Assembly (NCBI GenBank): GCA_951812725.1
Contig: OX638330.1
Coordinates: 5,559,405 to 5,623,404 of the forward strand
DNA: 64,000 nucleotides
Source of the DNA: an uncultured Caldilineaceae bacterium
GTDB lineage: Bacteria > Chloroflexota > Anaerolineae > Caldilineales > Caldilineaceae
Direction: 5' to 3'
Shown here: piece by piece, positions 34,317 through 43,078 of the stretch
Layout: every line of letters begins with the position of its first letter
Position numbering within the stretch: the first letter of the stretch is position 1
Notes under the pieces: generated by a model
What the model was told of the DNA's origin: nothing
Seen by the model: only the letters and a program-made list of their open reading frames with translations
Database searches by the model: none
Translations under genes and position numbers: made by a program

Positions 34317-35096
34317 ATGGGTTTCCTGGTTGAGGCCATCGCCAACATTTCACCTTATATTTATGCAACGTGTGGTCTGCTGGCGCTATTTCAACTCTAT
34401 CGCACGTGGCAGGTGCGCGCCGAGCGGCGCCGAGCGGTTTTTTCCTTGGAGCGGGACAAAGCACTCGACGATCTGTATCGCATTTTCCTTTCCGCGTTGT
34501 TGATGCTAGTGGCGATGGGATTCACCTATTTCGCCAGCACAACGTTGCGCGACGCAATGATCGCGGTGGAGTCATCCTCAGTTCCTTCATCAGCGGACGG
34601 CTCTTCTACATCCCCCAATTCCTCTATCTCAGATTTGCTCCCCACGCCTACATTCACGCCGGAACAACCAACCGCAACCCCGACGCCGACCCCCATTAAG
34701 GTCTCCACACCTGTGCCGGCTGATCAAGGGGAAGATACGCAACCAGAGCTTGCTCCTACGCCAGAACCCCTTCCTGTTTCTCCGGCACTGTGTCCGGACG
34801 GGCGTGCAGTCATACAATCGCCGGGAAACGGCGCGGTCGTAAGCGGAATTGTACCGATTGTGGGTACGGCCCAGCACGATCAATTCAAATTCTACAAGCT
34901 GGAGCATGTACCCGGCGGATCCAATCAGAGTTACAGCTATTTTGACGGCGCCGAAAGCCCGGTCGTCGGCGGCCTTCTTGGCAACCTGAACAGCAGTGCC
35001 ATGGCGAACGGCACCTATGTGATTCAGGTCGTGGTAGTAGATACCACCGGTAACTATCCGGAACCCTGTCGCGTGACGGTCACGGTCCAGAACTGA
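34317..35096 (+). CDS. Membrane-anchored protein with Thr-Pro stalk and extracellular beta domain, function unknown
   Basis: 259 residues. There are two hydrophobic segments (about 5-25 and 58-78) with a basic cytoplasmic loop between them. An extracellular stalk rich in Pro, Thr and Ser (about 95-155) leads to a C-terminal beta-sandwich-like domain (IQSPGNGAVVSGIVPIVGTA, then NGTYVIQVVVVDTTGNY). This domain resembles the one at the C-terminus of some Chloroflexi penicillin-binding proteins. It is the first of three same-strand genes for envelope proteins. Function unknown; binding to a surface polymer is possible but is an inference. Confidence 0.6.
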   Translation: MGFLVEAIANISPYIYATCGLLALFQLYRTWQVRAERRRAVFSLERDKALDDLYRIFLSALLMLVAMGFTYFASTTLRDAMIAVESSSVPSSADGSSTSPNSSISDLLPTPTFTPEQPTATPTPTPIKVSTPVPADQGEDTQPELAPTPEPLPVSPALCPDGRAVIQSPGNGAVVSGIVPIVGTAQHDQFKFYKLEHVPGGSNQSYSYFDGAESPVVGGLLGNLNSSAMANGTYVIQVVVVDTTGNYPEPCRVTVTVQN

Positions 35097-35148
35097 TGAA
35101 GGCGCCTGTTGTGAACTACGCCACCGCTTCGATGTTTGAGCGCGGACA

Positions 35149-37773
35149 ATGAACAATAGATTCCTGGGTTGGGGGAAAACTCTGGCTGACGGACGCAGCC
35201 TGATATGGGGGAACCCGCTGGCGGCCGGTGTCGTTTTCGCCATCGTGATTTCGCTGATTGTCCTTATGTCTCTCCTGCTGCGCGACGTGAATCAGGTCGC
35301 CTTGCCAACAGCCGTCAGCAATTCGACCACAGTTGCCGCGCTGCAAGCGGAGTCTCCCACCGCCACACCGCCGGTTTCTTCCTTGTCCAGCGGCAGCCCG
35401 ACCCCTGGCGCAACCGTGTTGGCAACCCAAACGGCCGTTGCCACAGTTCCCCCAGCGGCCGTGGGTACTTCTACGGCAACGGCGACGTTAACCCCCGCGC
35501 CAACGCTCACGCCAACCATTTCCCCGACACCCACAACCACGCCAACACCGACAGCAACCGAACCTTATGTGCCGGTCAGTGTCTTCCCGTCAGATATTGA
35601 AATTGGCGCGCCTGACAATGTGACCGGGCGCATCGTCCTCTTCCCGGCCCGACTGCGGGCCGGCCCCACCACGCAGGATGACGTACTGGCGCGCCTCGGC
35701 CAGGATGTCCAGGTCACCATTGGCGGCATCATCGCCAGTGGTACGTGGGTCCTGTTGAAAGTGACCGATCCGAGGACGGAGGAGGACGGCAAGGAAGGTT
35801 GGATGGCGGTCGAGTTGATGGAAATCGACGGCGACCTGACGACACTGCTGGCCTACACGGACGAAGGCATTCGCATACGGCCGTTCGGCTCGCGCCCGCC
35901 CGGCATTGGGATCAGAGTGACGCGCTCACTGCTCCCAACAACCGAGCCGGTGACGACCACACTCACGGCCACCCCGACAGAGCTGCCTACAATGACGGCC
36001 ACCCCTTTGCCAACGATGACGCCGACAACCGCGGCTACGGCCACGGCGACCGCCGCACCATCCTTGACACCGACGCCAACAGCCACGGCTACAGCAACAT
36101 TCACCCCAACTCCAGTCCCAACCCCTATCCCAACGCCAACCCCGACAGCCCCGGCTACGGCCACTGCCACTGCCACTGCCACTGTCACGGCAACACTGAC
36201 GCCCACGCCCAGGCCGACGCAAACATTCACGCCCACGCCCACACGAGCTGCGTCGGCGCAGTCAACGAACTACATACCCACCGAATCGTCCGCCGTGCCC
36301 CTGCAACCAGCGCAGGCCCCCCCTCCCCAAGCTGATGAGTTTGCAGCGACCGTTCTCGACGAGACAGATCCGACCGATCTTGCAGAACCGGTCTCCGTTC
36401 GGACAGATAGTGGCGAAGTCCTGCAGCTGGAGTTTGACCCGGTCGAAGACCAGGTGATGATGTGGAGCGGAATCTTTGGAGCGTCCCGCGGTGAATGGCT
36501 GGACGCCGCCGCGGACTTCCTCTGGCCGGGCGCACGAGTTTATGTGGCAGGTCGAATAGATGATGGCGAACGCGTAATTGTCTCTAGTGTGCGCGTAGTC
36601 TCCCCACCCGAATTCGAGCGCGTCAGACGCATGGATGTGCCCACCTTCGGTGCGGCCAGGAAGAGCGGAAAGGCTGTTGCACTGTTGGGCAAGCGCGGCG
36701 ACCCCGGTGTCTTCCTCTTGCACCAGGAAGGTGTAGTGACTGTTGTCCGCGAGACCGGCCAGAGCGTGCTGCCCATCCATGGCGGCGCCGAAGGATTCGT
36801 AGTCCCTGATGCCAACGCGCCGGCAGACCGCAACGGCTTCCTGTATGTGCGCGGCGACGGTATCGGACTGTCGTTCCAGGCCTATCCCTTCCAGGGAGTG
36901 CGGGGAATCGCAGCCGACGGGCGCGGCGACATCTGGTGGATCGAGGCGCCCCATGTAGGTCTGGCCCAATGGCGGCTATGGCACTACGACAGCCAGAATG
37001 GGAAGATTATTCTGCGCGTGCAGGCTTCCACCTCCGTGTTGGGGGGGAGAGCCAACAACGCAATTGAGCCAACGCTGATCGCAGTTCTGTCCGGCGACGA
37101 CGAGGAGCGTTCGTTTGTCATAAACACCGCCGACCATGATGCAGGGCGTCAGTATACCGGCCTGTACCGGGTCGAGTTGAATGCAGACGGAGAGATCGAT
37201 GCGAAGCGGCTGGCGCCTGAAGGCATCTATCGCGGGCCGTTCCAGCTTAGCCCCGGCAGCCGCCGTCTGGCCCATCTGGCATACGACCCCCAGCATCCCA
37301 GCTTGACCGTCGGTTTTGTGCGTCCTGCCAATCAACTGTGGGTACGGGAGATGGCTGCCAACGGAGCGGGCGCCCGCGGCCGGCTGAGCGCGCAAACCCA
37401 AACCCGGTTCGAGTTCTTCGCACCCCAGCTGGCCTGGCGGGACGATGACCGGCTTCTCCTTGCTCGCAGCCGTTTCTCCCCCCAAGGCGTATTCTCTTTG
37501 GAAATCTTCGGCATCACCGAGGTGGACTTGCGGCAGACCGGTGCTGCCGCCCGCTCCTCGTATCTGTACCCGCTGGGCGATGTTGTCGGGGACTACGCAG
37601 CCTGCGCAGATGAATCGGTACTGATCAGTGTGAGGTCGGGCAACCGGGTTCCGCGGCTGGAAGAGTGGAGTGGTGAGGGCCGGCCACAGATGCGAGGCCA
37701 GTTGCCGGGGTATTTTGACCGCATCTTCCTCTGCTGGCAGAGTTATTCCGGTCCTGTTCGGATTCGTCGGTGA
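35149..37773 (+). CDS. Large surface protein with two Thr-Pro stalks, SH3-like domain and propeller-like C-terminus, function unknown
   Basis: 874 residues. A single transmembrane segment (about 22-45) is followed by a Thr/Pro stalk (60-140), an SH3-like domain (IVLFPARLRAGPTTQDDVLARLG to EGWMAVEL, cut here at the strands LFPARLRAGP and EGWMAVEL) and a second Thr/Pro/Ala stalk (about 260-365). The remaining 480 residues are beta-rich (GIAADGRGDIWWIEAP, LLARSRFSPQGVFSLEIFG), with a possible DUF5666-like segment (VYVAGRIDDGERVIVSSVRV) and a propeller-like end. The stalk DNA is a simple ACN-CCN repeat prone to slippage. The next gene's ATG overlaps its TGA. Confidence 0.6.
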   Translation: MNNRFLGWGKTLADGRSLIWGNPLAAGVVFAIVISLIVLMSLLLRDVNQVALPTAVSNSTTVAALQAESPTATPPVSSLSSGSPTPGATVLATQTAVATVPPAAVGTSTATATLTPAPTLTPTISPTPTTTPTPTATEPYVPVSVFPSDIEIGAPDNVTGRIVLFPARLRAGPTTQDDVLARLGQDVQVTIGGIIASGTWVLLKVTDPRTEEDGKEGWMAVELMEIDGDLTTLLAYTDEGIRIRPFGSRPPGIGIRVTRSLLPTTEPVTTTLTATPTELPTMTATPLPTMTPTTAATATATAAPSLTPTPTATATATFTPTPVPTPIPTPTPTAPATATATATATVTATLTPTPRPTQTFTPTPTRAASAQSTNYIPTESSAVPLQPAQAPPPQADEFAATVLDETDPTDLAEPVSVRTDSGEVLQLEFDPVEDQVMMWSGIFGASRGEWLDAAADFLWPGARVYVAGRIDDGERVIVSSVRVVSPPEFERVRRMDVPTFGAARKSGKAVALLGKRGDPGVFLLHQEGVVTVVRETGQSVLPIHGGAEGFVVPDANAPADRNGFLYVRGDGIGLSFQAYPFQGVRGIAADGRGDIWWIEAPHVGLAQWRLWHYDSQNGKIILRVQASTSVLGGRANNAIEPTLIAVLSGDDEERSFVINTADHDAGRQYTGLYRVELNADGEIDAKRLAPEGIYRGPFQLSPGSRRLAHLAYDPQHPSLTVGFVRPANQLWVREMAANGAGARGRLSAQTQTRFEFFAPQLAWRDDDRLLLARSRFSPQGVFSLEIFGITEVDLRQTGAAARSSYLYPLGDVVGDYAACADESVLISVRSGNRVPRLEEWSGEGRPQMRGQLPGYFDRIFLCWQSYSGPVRIRR

Positions 37774-38600
37774 TGCGTGGTCAGTGGCCTGTAGCAGTTG
37801 CCTTTTGGCCGGACGGCTTAGTACATTTCGCTGGCATCACGCATCTGATCTTGGCGATAATCGGCGTGATCCTCGGCACGCTGCTGGTAATTTGGTGGTC
37901 CCAGCAGACAGGCCGTTGGTACGCGGTCTTTGCCGGCACCCTTCTGTTCAGTATGGTGTTGAACGTTGCCGCCTTCTATCTCTTCGTCGTGCCGCCTCAC
38001 AGTGCCGGATGCATCGACCTATGCCCTGGCAGCCTGGGCTTCCCCCTTCCCTTCGCCACACTTTCCCCCAGCGGCGCAGTCCAAATCTATATTGGCGACT
38101 TTCTCCTGAATCTGCTGCTGCTGTGGCTGCTGTTGTTCGGTGGTGTCGTTGTCTGGCGTACCCTGAGCGAGGCTATCCAACTAAGAGAGAGGGGGCTGCG
38201 TTTTCGGATTCTGTCCTTTGTGGCGTTCGTTCTGCTTTCCTGGGGATTGCTGCCCCGCTACTTCAGCCCGCCTGCCGCAAATGTGACCGGCGATGAGCTG
38301 CGGCTTTCGGTCAATGCTCGTCGCGCCGCCGAAACAACCTACGGAGTAACGGGCTTGTGGGTCCACCGCCTGGCTCTGGAGGATATTAACTACGTTCCTC
38401 TGGAGGTTCCTGATGTCTTCGGCGGCATCAACAAGCCGCAGGCACAGGTCTGCCTGCGGGGATATACCTACTTCTACCTCCCCTGGCGCCGTTACTTGGT
38501 GAAGCTCGATCAAACAGGGGTCACCGCCCTGAATTTCGAGGAGCTATCCCTGACCGGAAGCTGCTGGCAGCCTCCGACACCAGCGGCCAGCAGCCAGTGA
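37773..38600 (+). CDS. Four-helix integral membrane protein, function unknown
   Basis: About 275 residues with four strong hydrophobic segments (near 22-42, 50-70, 105-127 and 148-165) and a C-terminal soluble domain of about 100 residues that should lie outside. Two cysteines (CIDLCPGS) sit in the loop between the second and third segments. Translation begins at the ATG that overlaps the upstream TGA (TGATG), so it is coupled to the large surface protein. I do not recognise the family; assembly or anchoring of that protein is a reasonable guess only. Confidence 0.55.
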   Translation: MRGQWPVAVAFWPDGLVHFAGITHLILAIIGVILGTLLVIWWSQQTGRWYAVFAGTLLFSMVLNVAAFYLFVVPPHSAGCIDLCPGSLGFPLPFATLSPSGAVQIYIGDFLLNLLLLWLLLFGGVVVWRTLSEAIQLRERGLRFRILSFVAFVLLSWGLLPRYFSPPAANVTGDELRLSVNARRAAETTYGVTGLWVHRLALEDINYVPLEVPDVFGGINKPQAQVCLRGYTYFYLPWRRYLVKLDQTGVTALNFEELSLTGSCWQPPTPAASSQ

Positions 38601-38632
38601 ACCTACCGGCCACTGACCACTGGCCATCGTGC

Positions 38633-39910
38633 TTAGCTCGGGCTGTAAAGCTCTGTCGCCGGGAAGAAGGCCGCCCACGCAAACCAGAAATGATCGAAAT
38701 GTAGTACAGGGGTCAACCTCTCGCCGGCCAGGGGGCCGTCGGTGGCTTCGCCCAGAATGTCCCACGTGCTGCCGGTCTCGGCGTCGCTGAATGTGCCATC
38801 CTCATTGGGGGAAAAAGTCAGGAGTTGATCCCCAAGCAGGCGTTCGAACACGGCTACCGCGCCGATGTCTCGGCCTTTACTGATGACAGAGGTGTCCAGC
38901 GCGCTGGCCAACCCGGCTCTGTGGAAAATAGCAAGGTCAACTCCACCGAATGAATCGTGCACCACCCCGGCCTCCTCCAACGCTTCGAATGGATAGGCGA
39001 TGGCTTCGGTCTCTGTCGTCAAGCCAAGAACCCGTTCCGCCGGCTCAAGCCGGGGATCAGGCGTCCCCAAAAAGAGGAAGGGCCTGCTTGTGCTGTCGTA
39101 ACCCACATACGGGTTGTATCCGTAGTTGCGGGGCATGTTCGGCCGCGACAGCACATCGCCATCCGGATGGGCCTCTTTGAAGTCCCCCCAGGAGATCACC
39201 TGGCTGGAAAGGAAATTCAACTGCTCGCCAGCATACTTGCCGACGATACCTTCGCCTGTGAACTGTTGCCACCAGGTCTCCGTCTGGCGGTCGTACATGA
39301 TCAGGTCACTATTGCGCAGCCGTCCTGTGGTTCCGAAATCGAGTACCTGGCCGTCAAAGTCGCGGGCAAAGGTTATGCTGGCATTGCATAGCGGGCAGAA
39401 GGTGATTGAGACCGGCAAGCCATCGACTTCGTCATTAACGATTTCATGCCAGATCAGAATGCTCAAAGGATAGGCTCGGGCCACGTCGCCGTGGCTGAAC
39501 AGTATCACCGGTTCCAGATCCTCCAGCCACTCATCTGCCGCAGCTATCGACTCATATTGTGGACTATCGACCGCTGGAATGCCGTCCTTGGGCGGTCCGC
39601 CGGAAAGGATTTCATCCCATTCCACCGTGCGTCGCGAAAAGTCGGTAGAGAAGCCGCTCGTGCGGAACGGAGGTTTTACGCCGTCGCTGATCAACTCGCC
39701 GCTCAGTTGTGGTACGCCGAGGTTACCGCTCGTGACCGCCTCTGCTTCGGTGTCGCCGCTATCGGCCGTCACGGCCTCGCTGCTATCGGTTTCCTCCGCT
39801 GCCGCGGGCGGCGCCGGCGTCTCACCCGGTTGAATCGGAACGCAGGCCAACAGAATGATCGTAGCGATCACTAGCAGCCCGGCTAGCTGGATCCATCTAT
39901 TCCTCGTCAT
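38633..39910 (-). CDS. DUF3179-family lipoprotein
   Basis: I start at the ATG at 39910, with AAAGGGGGT six bases upstream. A lipoprotein signal follows (LLVIATIILLAC, lipobox LLAC), then a Glu/Ala/Ser-rich linker of about 60 residues. The DUF3179 core has LILWHEIVNDEVDGLPVSIT, FCPLCNASITFARDFDG and FGTTGRLRNSDLIMYDRQT. The CxxC in FCPLCNA is a conserved family feature. The biochemical role of DUF3179 is not known. The gene converges with the membrane protein upstream. Confidence 0.85.
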   Translation of the reverse strand: MTRNRWIQLAGLLVIATIILLACVPIQPGETPAPPAAAEETDSSEAVTADSGDTEAEAVTSGNLGVPQLSGELISDGVKPPFRTSGFSTDFSRRTVEWDEILSGGPPKDGIPAVDSPQYESIAAADEWLEDLEPVILFSHGDVARAYPLSILIWHEIVNDEVDGLPVSITFCPLCNASITFARDFDGQVLDFGTTGRLRNSDLIMYDRQTETWWQQFTGEGIVGKYAGEQLNFLSSQVISWGDFKEAHPDGDVLSRPNMPRNYGYNPYVGYDSTSRPFLFLGTPDPRLEPAERVLGLTTETEAIAYPFEALEEAGVVHDSFGGVDLAIFHRAGLASALDTSVISKGRDIGAVAVFERLLGDQLLTFSPNEDGTFSDAETGSTWDILGEATDGPLAGERLTPVLHFDHFWFAWAAFFPATELYSPS

Positions 39911-40181
39911 GGGATACCCCCTTTGTTGTTGAAAACATTGGCGGCCAATAGCCTGTTTGCCACGAGCCGCGAATCCGCCGTGCCATCGCGCACCGGTACA
40001 CTTTCTGCGCGCCTGCACGCCGTCTGTAAGCAAGTCACCTACCGTTCATACCACCATTATGCGCCAGCACAAGGCCCTGCGCTGTAGTGAGGCTTACGCT
40101 GAAGCAGCCTATTACGGCCGTTAGTACCATGTTCCTCGACGCGACATTGCCATCCAACTGTGATCAAAATGGAATTGGGTC
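39911..40181. other. Divergent intergenic region, no gene seen
   Basis: These bases separate the DUF3179 gene (minus) from the promoter of a small plus-strand gene. Open frames here are upstream extensions of the flanking genes without ribosome sites. No RNA gene or repeat recognised. Confidence 0.4.
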
Positions 40182-40210
40182 TTGACATATCAGAACAACC
40201 GTGCTATATT
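40182..40210 (+). promoter_or_regulatory. Near-consensus sigma-70 promoter
   Basis: TTGACA (40182-40187), 17 bases, TATATT (40205-40210): a perfect -35 and 5 of 6 at -10. The start would fall near 40217, about 45 bases before the small gene at 40262. Confidence 0.8.
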
Positions 40211-40261
40211 AGTTTCATAGCATGGAATCCAGCCAGGTTGGGAGGCCCAAGAGGAAGAATC

Positions 40262-40426
40262 ATGACCAGGGACATCAAGAGGATGACGCGGATCGAGTTG
40301 GAGTCTGAGTTGGCGGCCGAACGGGCGGCCACGCGGCGGAGCAACATGATCATCGTGATGATGACCTTGCTGGCCGTGCTGGGTTTCATGGTGATGGCCG
40401 GTACGCTTGCGCCAATAACCGGTTGA
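40262..40426 (+). CDS. Small single-pass membrane protein (54 aa), function unknown
   Basis: The ATG at 40262 has AGAGGAAG five to six bases upstream and a near-consensus promoter 50-80 bases upstream, so expression is likely. The product has a charged N-terminal half (MTRDIKRMTRIELESELAAE, Arg/Glu-rich, probably an amphipathic helix), then one transmembrane helix of Met, Ile, Leu and Val (about 29-48) and the end LAPITG. No paralogue is seen in the window and I do not recognise the family. Confidence 0.6.
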   Translation: MTRDIKRMTRIELESELAAERAATRRSNMIIVMMTLLAVLGFMVMAGTLAPITG

Positions 40427-40630
40427 GGCAGAATGCGCATATTCCCAGCACGACGGCGGACCAACTTGCTCGCCTTCTGTTGCTATGGCGGTGGAACCCT
40501 GGAGCGGCCGCGCGAAGTTGCGCCCCCTGCGCTATCGCTCCTCGCAGCGCATCCAATATGCGTGCTAACCTGCGTCAGGATTGACCGTAAGACGGCTGAC
40601 GCCCCGAGCCATCGGCCCGCAAGATGAGGC

Positions 40631-40725
40631 TTGTAACTGTTTTGCTTGCTGACCTGCCGTTTGTAACCATTTTGCTTGCTGACCTGCCATATGTAACCAT
40701 TTTGCTGCTGTTGTAACTGTTCTCC
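40631..40725 (+). repeat. Tandem repeats of period 30 (three to four units)
   Basis: Units begin at 40631, 40661, 40691 and 40711. Each starts with TGTAAC(T/C)(G/A)T and continues TTTGCTTGCTGACCTGCC; the third unit is shortened to 20 bases and the fourth is partial. There are no spacers, so it is not a CRISPR. Repeats of this kind occur at the ends of some insertion sequences (IS21 type is one possibility). Confidence 0.8.
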
Positions 40726-40771
40726 TCGACACCCCCCTCACAGTAATAGTAAACCCTGCTTAGCAAGCGTT

Positions 40772-40945
40772 TTGTCGGGTGCTCCAAAGACTGAAACCGC
40801 CAAGTCGAAATCGACCCAAAACAACGGCCGTCTCTCCAAACGTAAACACGCCAGCCACTTCGACTTTCTGACCAACGATGAGATCTCAGCCATGGAACAA
40901 GCAACGCAGTCAGCCTATGATGACATCGGCCTCGATCACGCCTGA
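40772..40945 (+). pseudogene. Possible small ORF or gene remnant (57 codons)
   Basis: A frame from TTG 40772 to TGA 40945 encodes a Lys/Ser/Thr-rich start and an acidic end (FDFLTNDEISAMEQAT, then DDIGLDHA). The composition looks like a real protein tail rather than a shadow, but there is no ribosome site. It directly follows the tandem repeats, so it may be a fragment of a lost mobile gene. Confidence 0.3.
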
Positions 40946-40979
40946 TCCACAACGGTTTCCCTCTGCTCCGACTGCTCGT

Positions 40980-41381
40980 TCAGGAGTTCTCGCCAGCCTC
41001 TAAAGGCTGGTGAAAGTAGTAGCAAAGCCCATCCGGCGCAATAACAAAAAAGACCTGGAATTTCTTGCCGTCCATCTCGTCCACGCGCCAGTTCCCCGTC
41101 TCGACCCCATTGGCCTCGACCTCCTGGCGCGCTCTGTGGATGTCGGTCACCAGAATCGCGGCGCCGTCGTTACTGGCGTCCCCACCGTTAACCGCGAACC
41201 CGATTCGAACGCCGTCGCGCTCGAGTATAACCGTTGGCACGGGCTGATCACGCCGTTCCACTTCGTTGAGCCCAAACGCGTCTCGGTACCAGGCGGAAGC
41301 TCGATCGATGTCTTCCACCGGCAGTGCCAGAATGTCATCCGCATAGGGGAAAACGCCTTCAAACAGCTTGTTCGAGTTCAT
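40980..41381 (-). CDS. VOC-superfamily (glyoxalase/bleomycin-resistance-like) protein
   Basis: 133 residues with the VOC pattern: ILALPVEDIDRASAWYRDAFG at the start of the first beta-alpha-beta-beta-beta unit, and FVIAPDGLCYYFHQP at the end of the second. The ATG has AAGGAG at nine to ten bases. VOC proteins include metal-dependent lyases, dioxygenases and drug-binding proteins; substrate and metal ligands cannot be assigned here. It lies downstream of tRNA-Asn, with a terminator between. Confidence 0.85.
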   Translation of the reverse strand: MNSNKLFEGVFPYADDILALPVEDIDRASAWYRDAFGLNEVERRDQPVPTVILERDGVRIGFAVNGGDASNDGAAILVTDIHRARQEVEANGVETGNWRVDEMDGKKFQVFFVIAPDGLCYYFHQPLEAGENS

Positions 41382-41473
41382 ATCTCTTTCTCCTTATCGG
41401 TCGAAAGTCAAGTTGGAGAATGGAAAACCATGTGTGGGGCGGCGCCAGCCTCTGAAAAAAGGCCGGAAACAAC

Positions 41474-41506
41474 AAAACCCCGAGGGGAACCTCTTGTCGG
41501 GGTTTC
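41474..41506 (-). terminator. Intrinsic terminator after tRNA-Asn
   Basis: AAACCCCGA (41475-41483) pairs with TCGGGGTTT (41497-41505), with an inner GAGG/CCTC pair. On the minus strand it is followed by TTTTGTTGTTT, so it ends transcription of tRNA-Asn. Confidence 0.8.
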
Positions 41507-41550
41507 GCGTGCACTGCCGGATTGCCAGAAACGGCGGTCTATAATTCAGG

Positions 41551-41624
<74 letters not shown>

Positions 41625-41694
41625 CACTTCAGGCCTTCGATGGCCGTTGCGAGCCCGCAGATGGGGTCGCCAACCATCAAGACAACAGTTTGGC

Positions 41695-41724
41695 AGTTTA
41701 CCAATCTGACCGGTCAACTGTCAA
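41695..41724 (-). promoter_or_regulatory. Candidate promoter of tRNA-Asn
   Basis: On the minus strand TTGACA (41724-41719), 18 bases, TAAACT (41700-41695). It lies between the sigA stop and the tRNA, 72 bases upstream of the mature 5' end. Confidence 0.5.
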
Positions 41725-41774
41725 AATTTCGACCTTCCCGAATCAGTTCCAATGCTGACAACCTGCCCTGGCAA

Positions 41775-43055
41775 TCAGCCCAGATAGTCGCGCAACTTTC
41801 GACTTTGCAGAGGATGGCGGAGTTTGCGCAAAGCCCTCGCCTCGATCTGGCGCACTCGCTCGCGAGTGATATTGAACTCTTTGCCCACATCCTCCAGTGT
41901 CTGACTCATGCCGTCCTCCAAGCCGAAGCGCATGCTGAGCACCCTGCGTTCCCGTTCAGGCAAGTCGTTCAGAATTTCGCTCATCTGCTCCTGAAGCAAC
42001 CGGCGGCTGGCTGTATCTACCGGCGCGGGAATACTCTCATCTTCAATGAAATCCCCCAGGAAGCTGTTCTCTTCGGATCCGACCGGCATGTCCAGGCTGA
42101 TTGGCTCTCGACTGAGCCGCTGGATGCGCTGCACCTTCGACACAGCCTGGTCCAGAACGGCCTTGAGATCGCCCGTGATTGGCTGCTCCTCCTCCAGCGC
42201 CTGCCGCACCTCTGCCTCCACGTCCGGATCCAGATATCCCATCTCCAGCGCTATCTGTTGCGGCGACGCCTCCCCGCCCTTCAACTCCTGCTGCAGGTCT
42301 CTTTCTGCGCGCATCTGGCGGTTGATGGTCTCCACCATATGCACAGGAATGCGAATCGTGCGCGCTTGATAGGCGATGGCGCGACTGATCGCTTGGCGGA
42401 TCCACCACGTGGCGTATGTGCTGAATTTGAATCCCAACGTGTGATCGAACTTCTCCACCGCCCGCAGCAGGCCAACATTTCCTTCCTGAATCAGATCCTG
42501 GAAGTTCAATCCGCGGCCAATGTAGCGTTTGGCGACGCTGACAACCAGGCGCAGATTGCTCTGGGCCAGCATGTTCTGCGCCAGTTTGCCATCGGCGATC
42601 TTTAACTTCAGTTCTTCGATTTCATCCGGCGACAACTCTGCCGTTGGCTCGTCGCCGTCGTGCGTAGTCTGCTGGAGGCGCTCTTCGGCCTGCAGGCCGG
42701 TGCTTATCCGTTCGGCCAGCGCGGTCTGCTGTTCGGTGGTCAGCAGGTCATGACGTCCGATCTCTCGCAAATACATGCGCATCGGGTCCAAAGCCAGGCC
42801 GACCTCCGGTACATCCTCAATTATCTTTTCTACGGGGATCTGCGTTTCCTGCTCTATCTCTTTTTCAAGTTTCAGATCGCGTTCAATAGTTGGCAGGGGA
42901 GTGTTTGTCTGCTCCTCCTTTGTCTCCGGAATCCGTCCCTTCTCTTCAACTGATTCACCGGCCTGTGTGATTTCATCAAGCTCGCTGCCGGCACTTGGAA
43001 TGTCGGCCGGGGCGCTGGCAGGCTTCGTCTTTGACGCACTGCGTTTAGTTGCCAT
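41775..43055 (-). CDS. sigA: Primary RNA polymerase sigma factor (sigma-70, RpoD/SigA)
   Basis: 426 residues. A variable acidic N-terminus (about 85 residues) is followed by region 1.2 (DPMRMYLREIGRHDLLT), region 2 (NLRLVVSVAKRYIGRGLNFQDLIQEGN, shown as SNLRLVVSVAKRYIG and GLNFQDLIQEGN; then FSTYATWWIRQAI), region 3 and region 4 with the helix-turn-helix TLEDVGKEFNITRERVRQIE. All -10 and -35 recognition elements of a group 1 sigma factor are present, matching the consensus promoters in this window. It starts 23 bases after dnaG, so both are read from the dnaG promoter. Confidence 0.96.
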   Translation of the reverse strand: MATKRSASKTKPASAPADIPSAGSELDEITQAGESVEEKGRIPETKEEQTNTPLPTIERDLKLEKEIEQETQIPVEKIIEDVPEVGLALDPMRMYLREIGRHDLLTTEQQTALAERISTGLQAEERLQQTTHDGDEPTAELSPDEIEELKLKIADGKLAQNMLAQSNLRLVVSVAKRYIGRGLNFQDLIQEGNVGLLRAVEKFDHTLGFKFSTYATWWIRQAISRAIAYQARTIRIPVHMVETINRQMRAERDLQQELKGGEASPQQIALEMGYLDPDVEAEVRQALEEEQPITGDLKAVLDQAVSKVQRIQRLSREPISLDMPVGSEENSFLGDFIEDESIPAPVDTASRRLLQEQMSEILNDLPERERRVLSMRFGLEDGMSQTLEDVGKEFNITRERVRQIEARALRKLRHPLQSRKLRDYLG

Positions 43056-43078
43056 TTTCCTATCTGTGTTGGGGGATC

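Larger units (their letters stand above)
40427..40979. other. Decayed region with 30-bp tandem repeats
   Basis: A gene-poor stretch. It holds the tandem repeats listed separately, short broken frames, and a possible 57-codon frame ending at 40945. It may be the scar of a mobile element. Confidence 0.5.

Noticed and set aside
35300..36245. Repetitive ACN-CCN DNA that might be taken for a CRISPR array or minisatellite
   Set aside because: It is in frame within a continuous surface-protein gene and encodes Thr-Pro stalks; no fixed-length repeats and spacers.
40631..40725. Tandem repeats considered as a CRISPR
   Set aside because: Repeat units abut directly with no unique spacers, and no cas gene is nearby.
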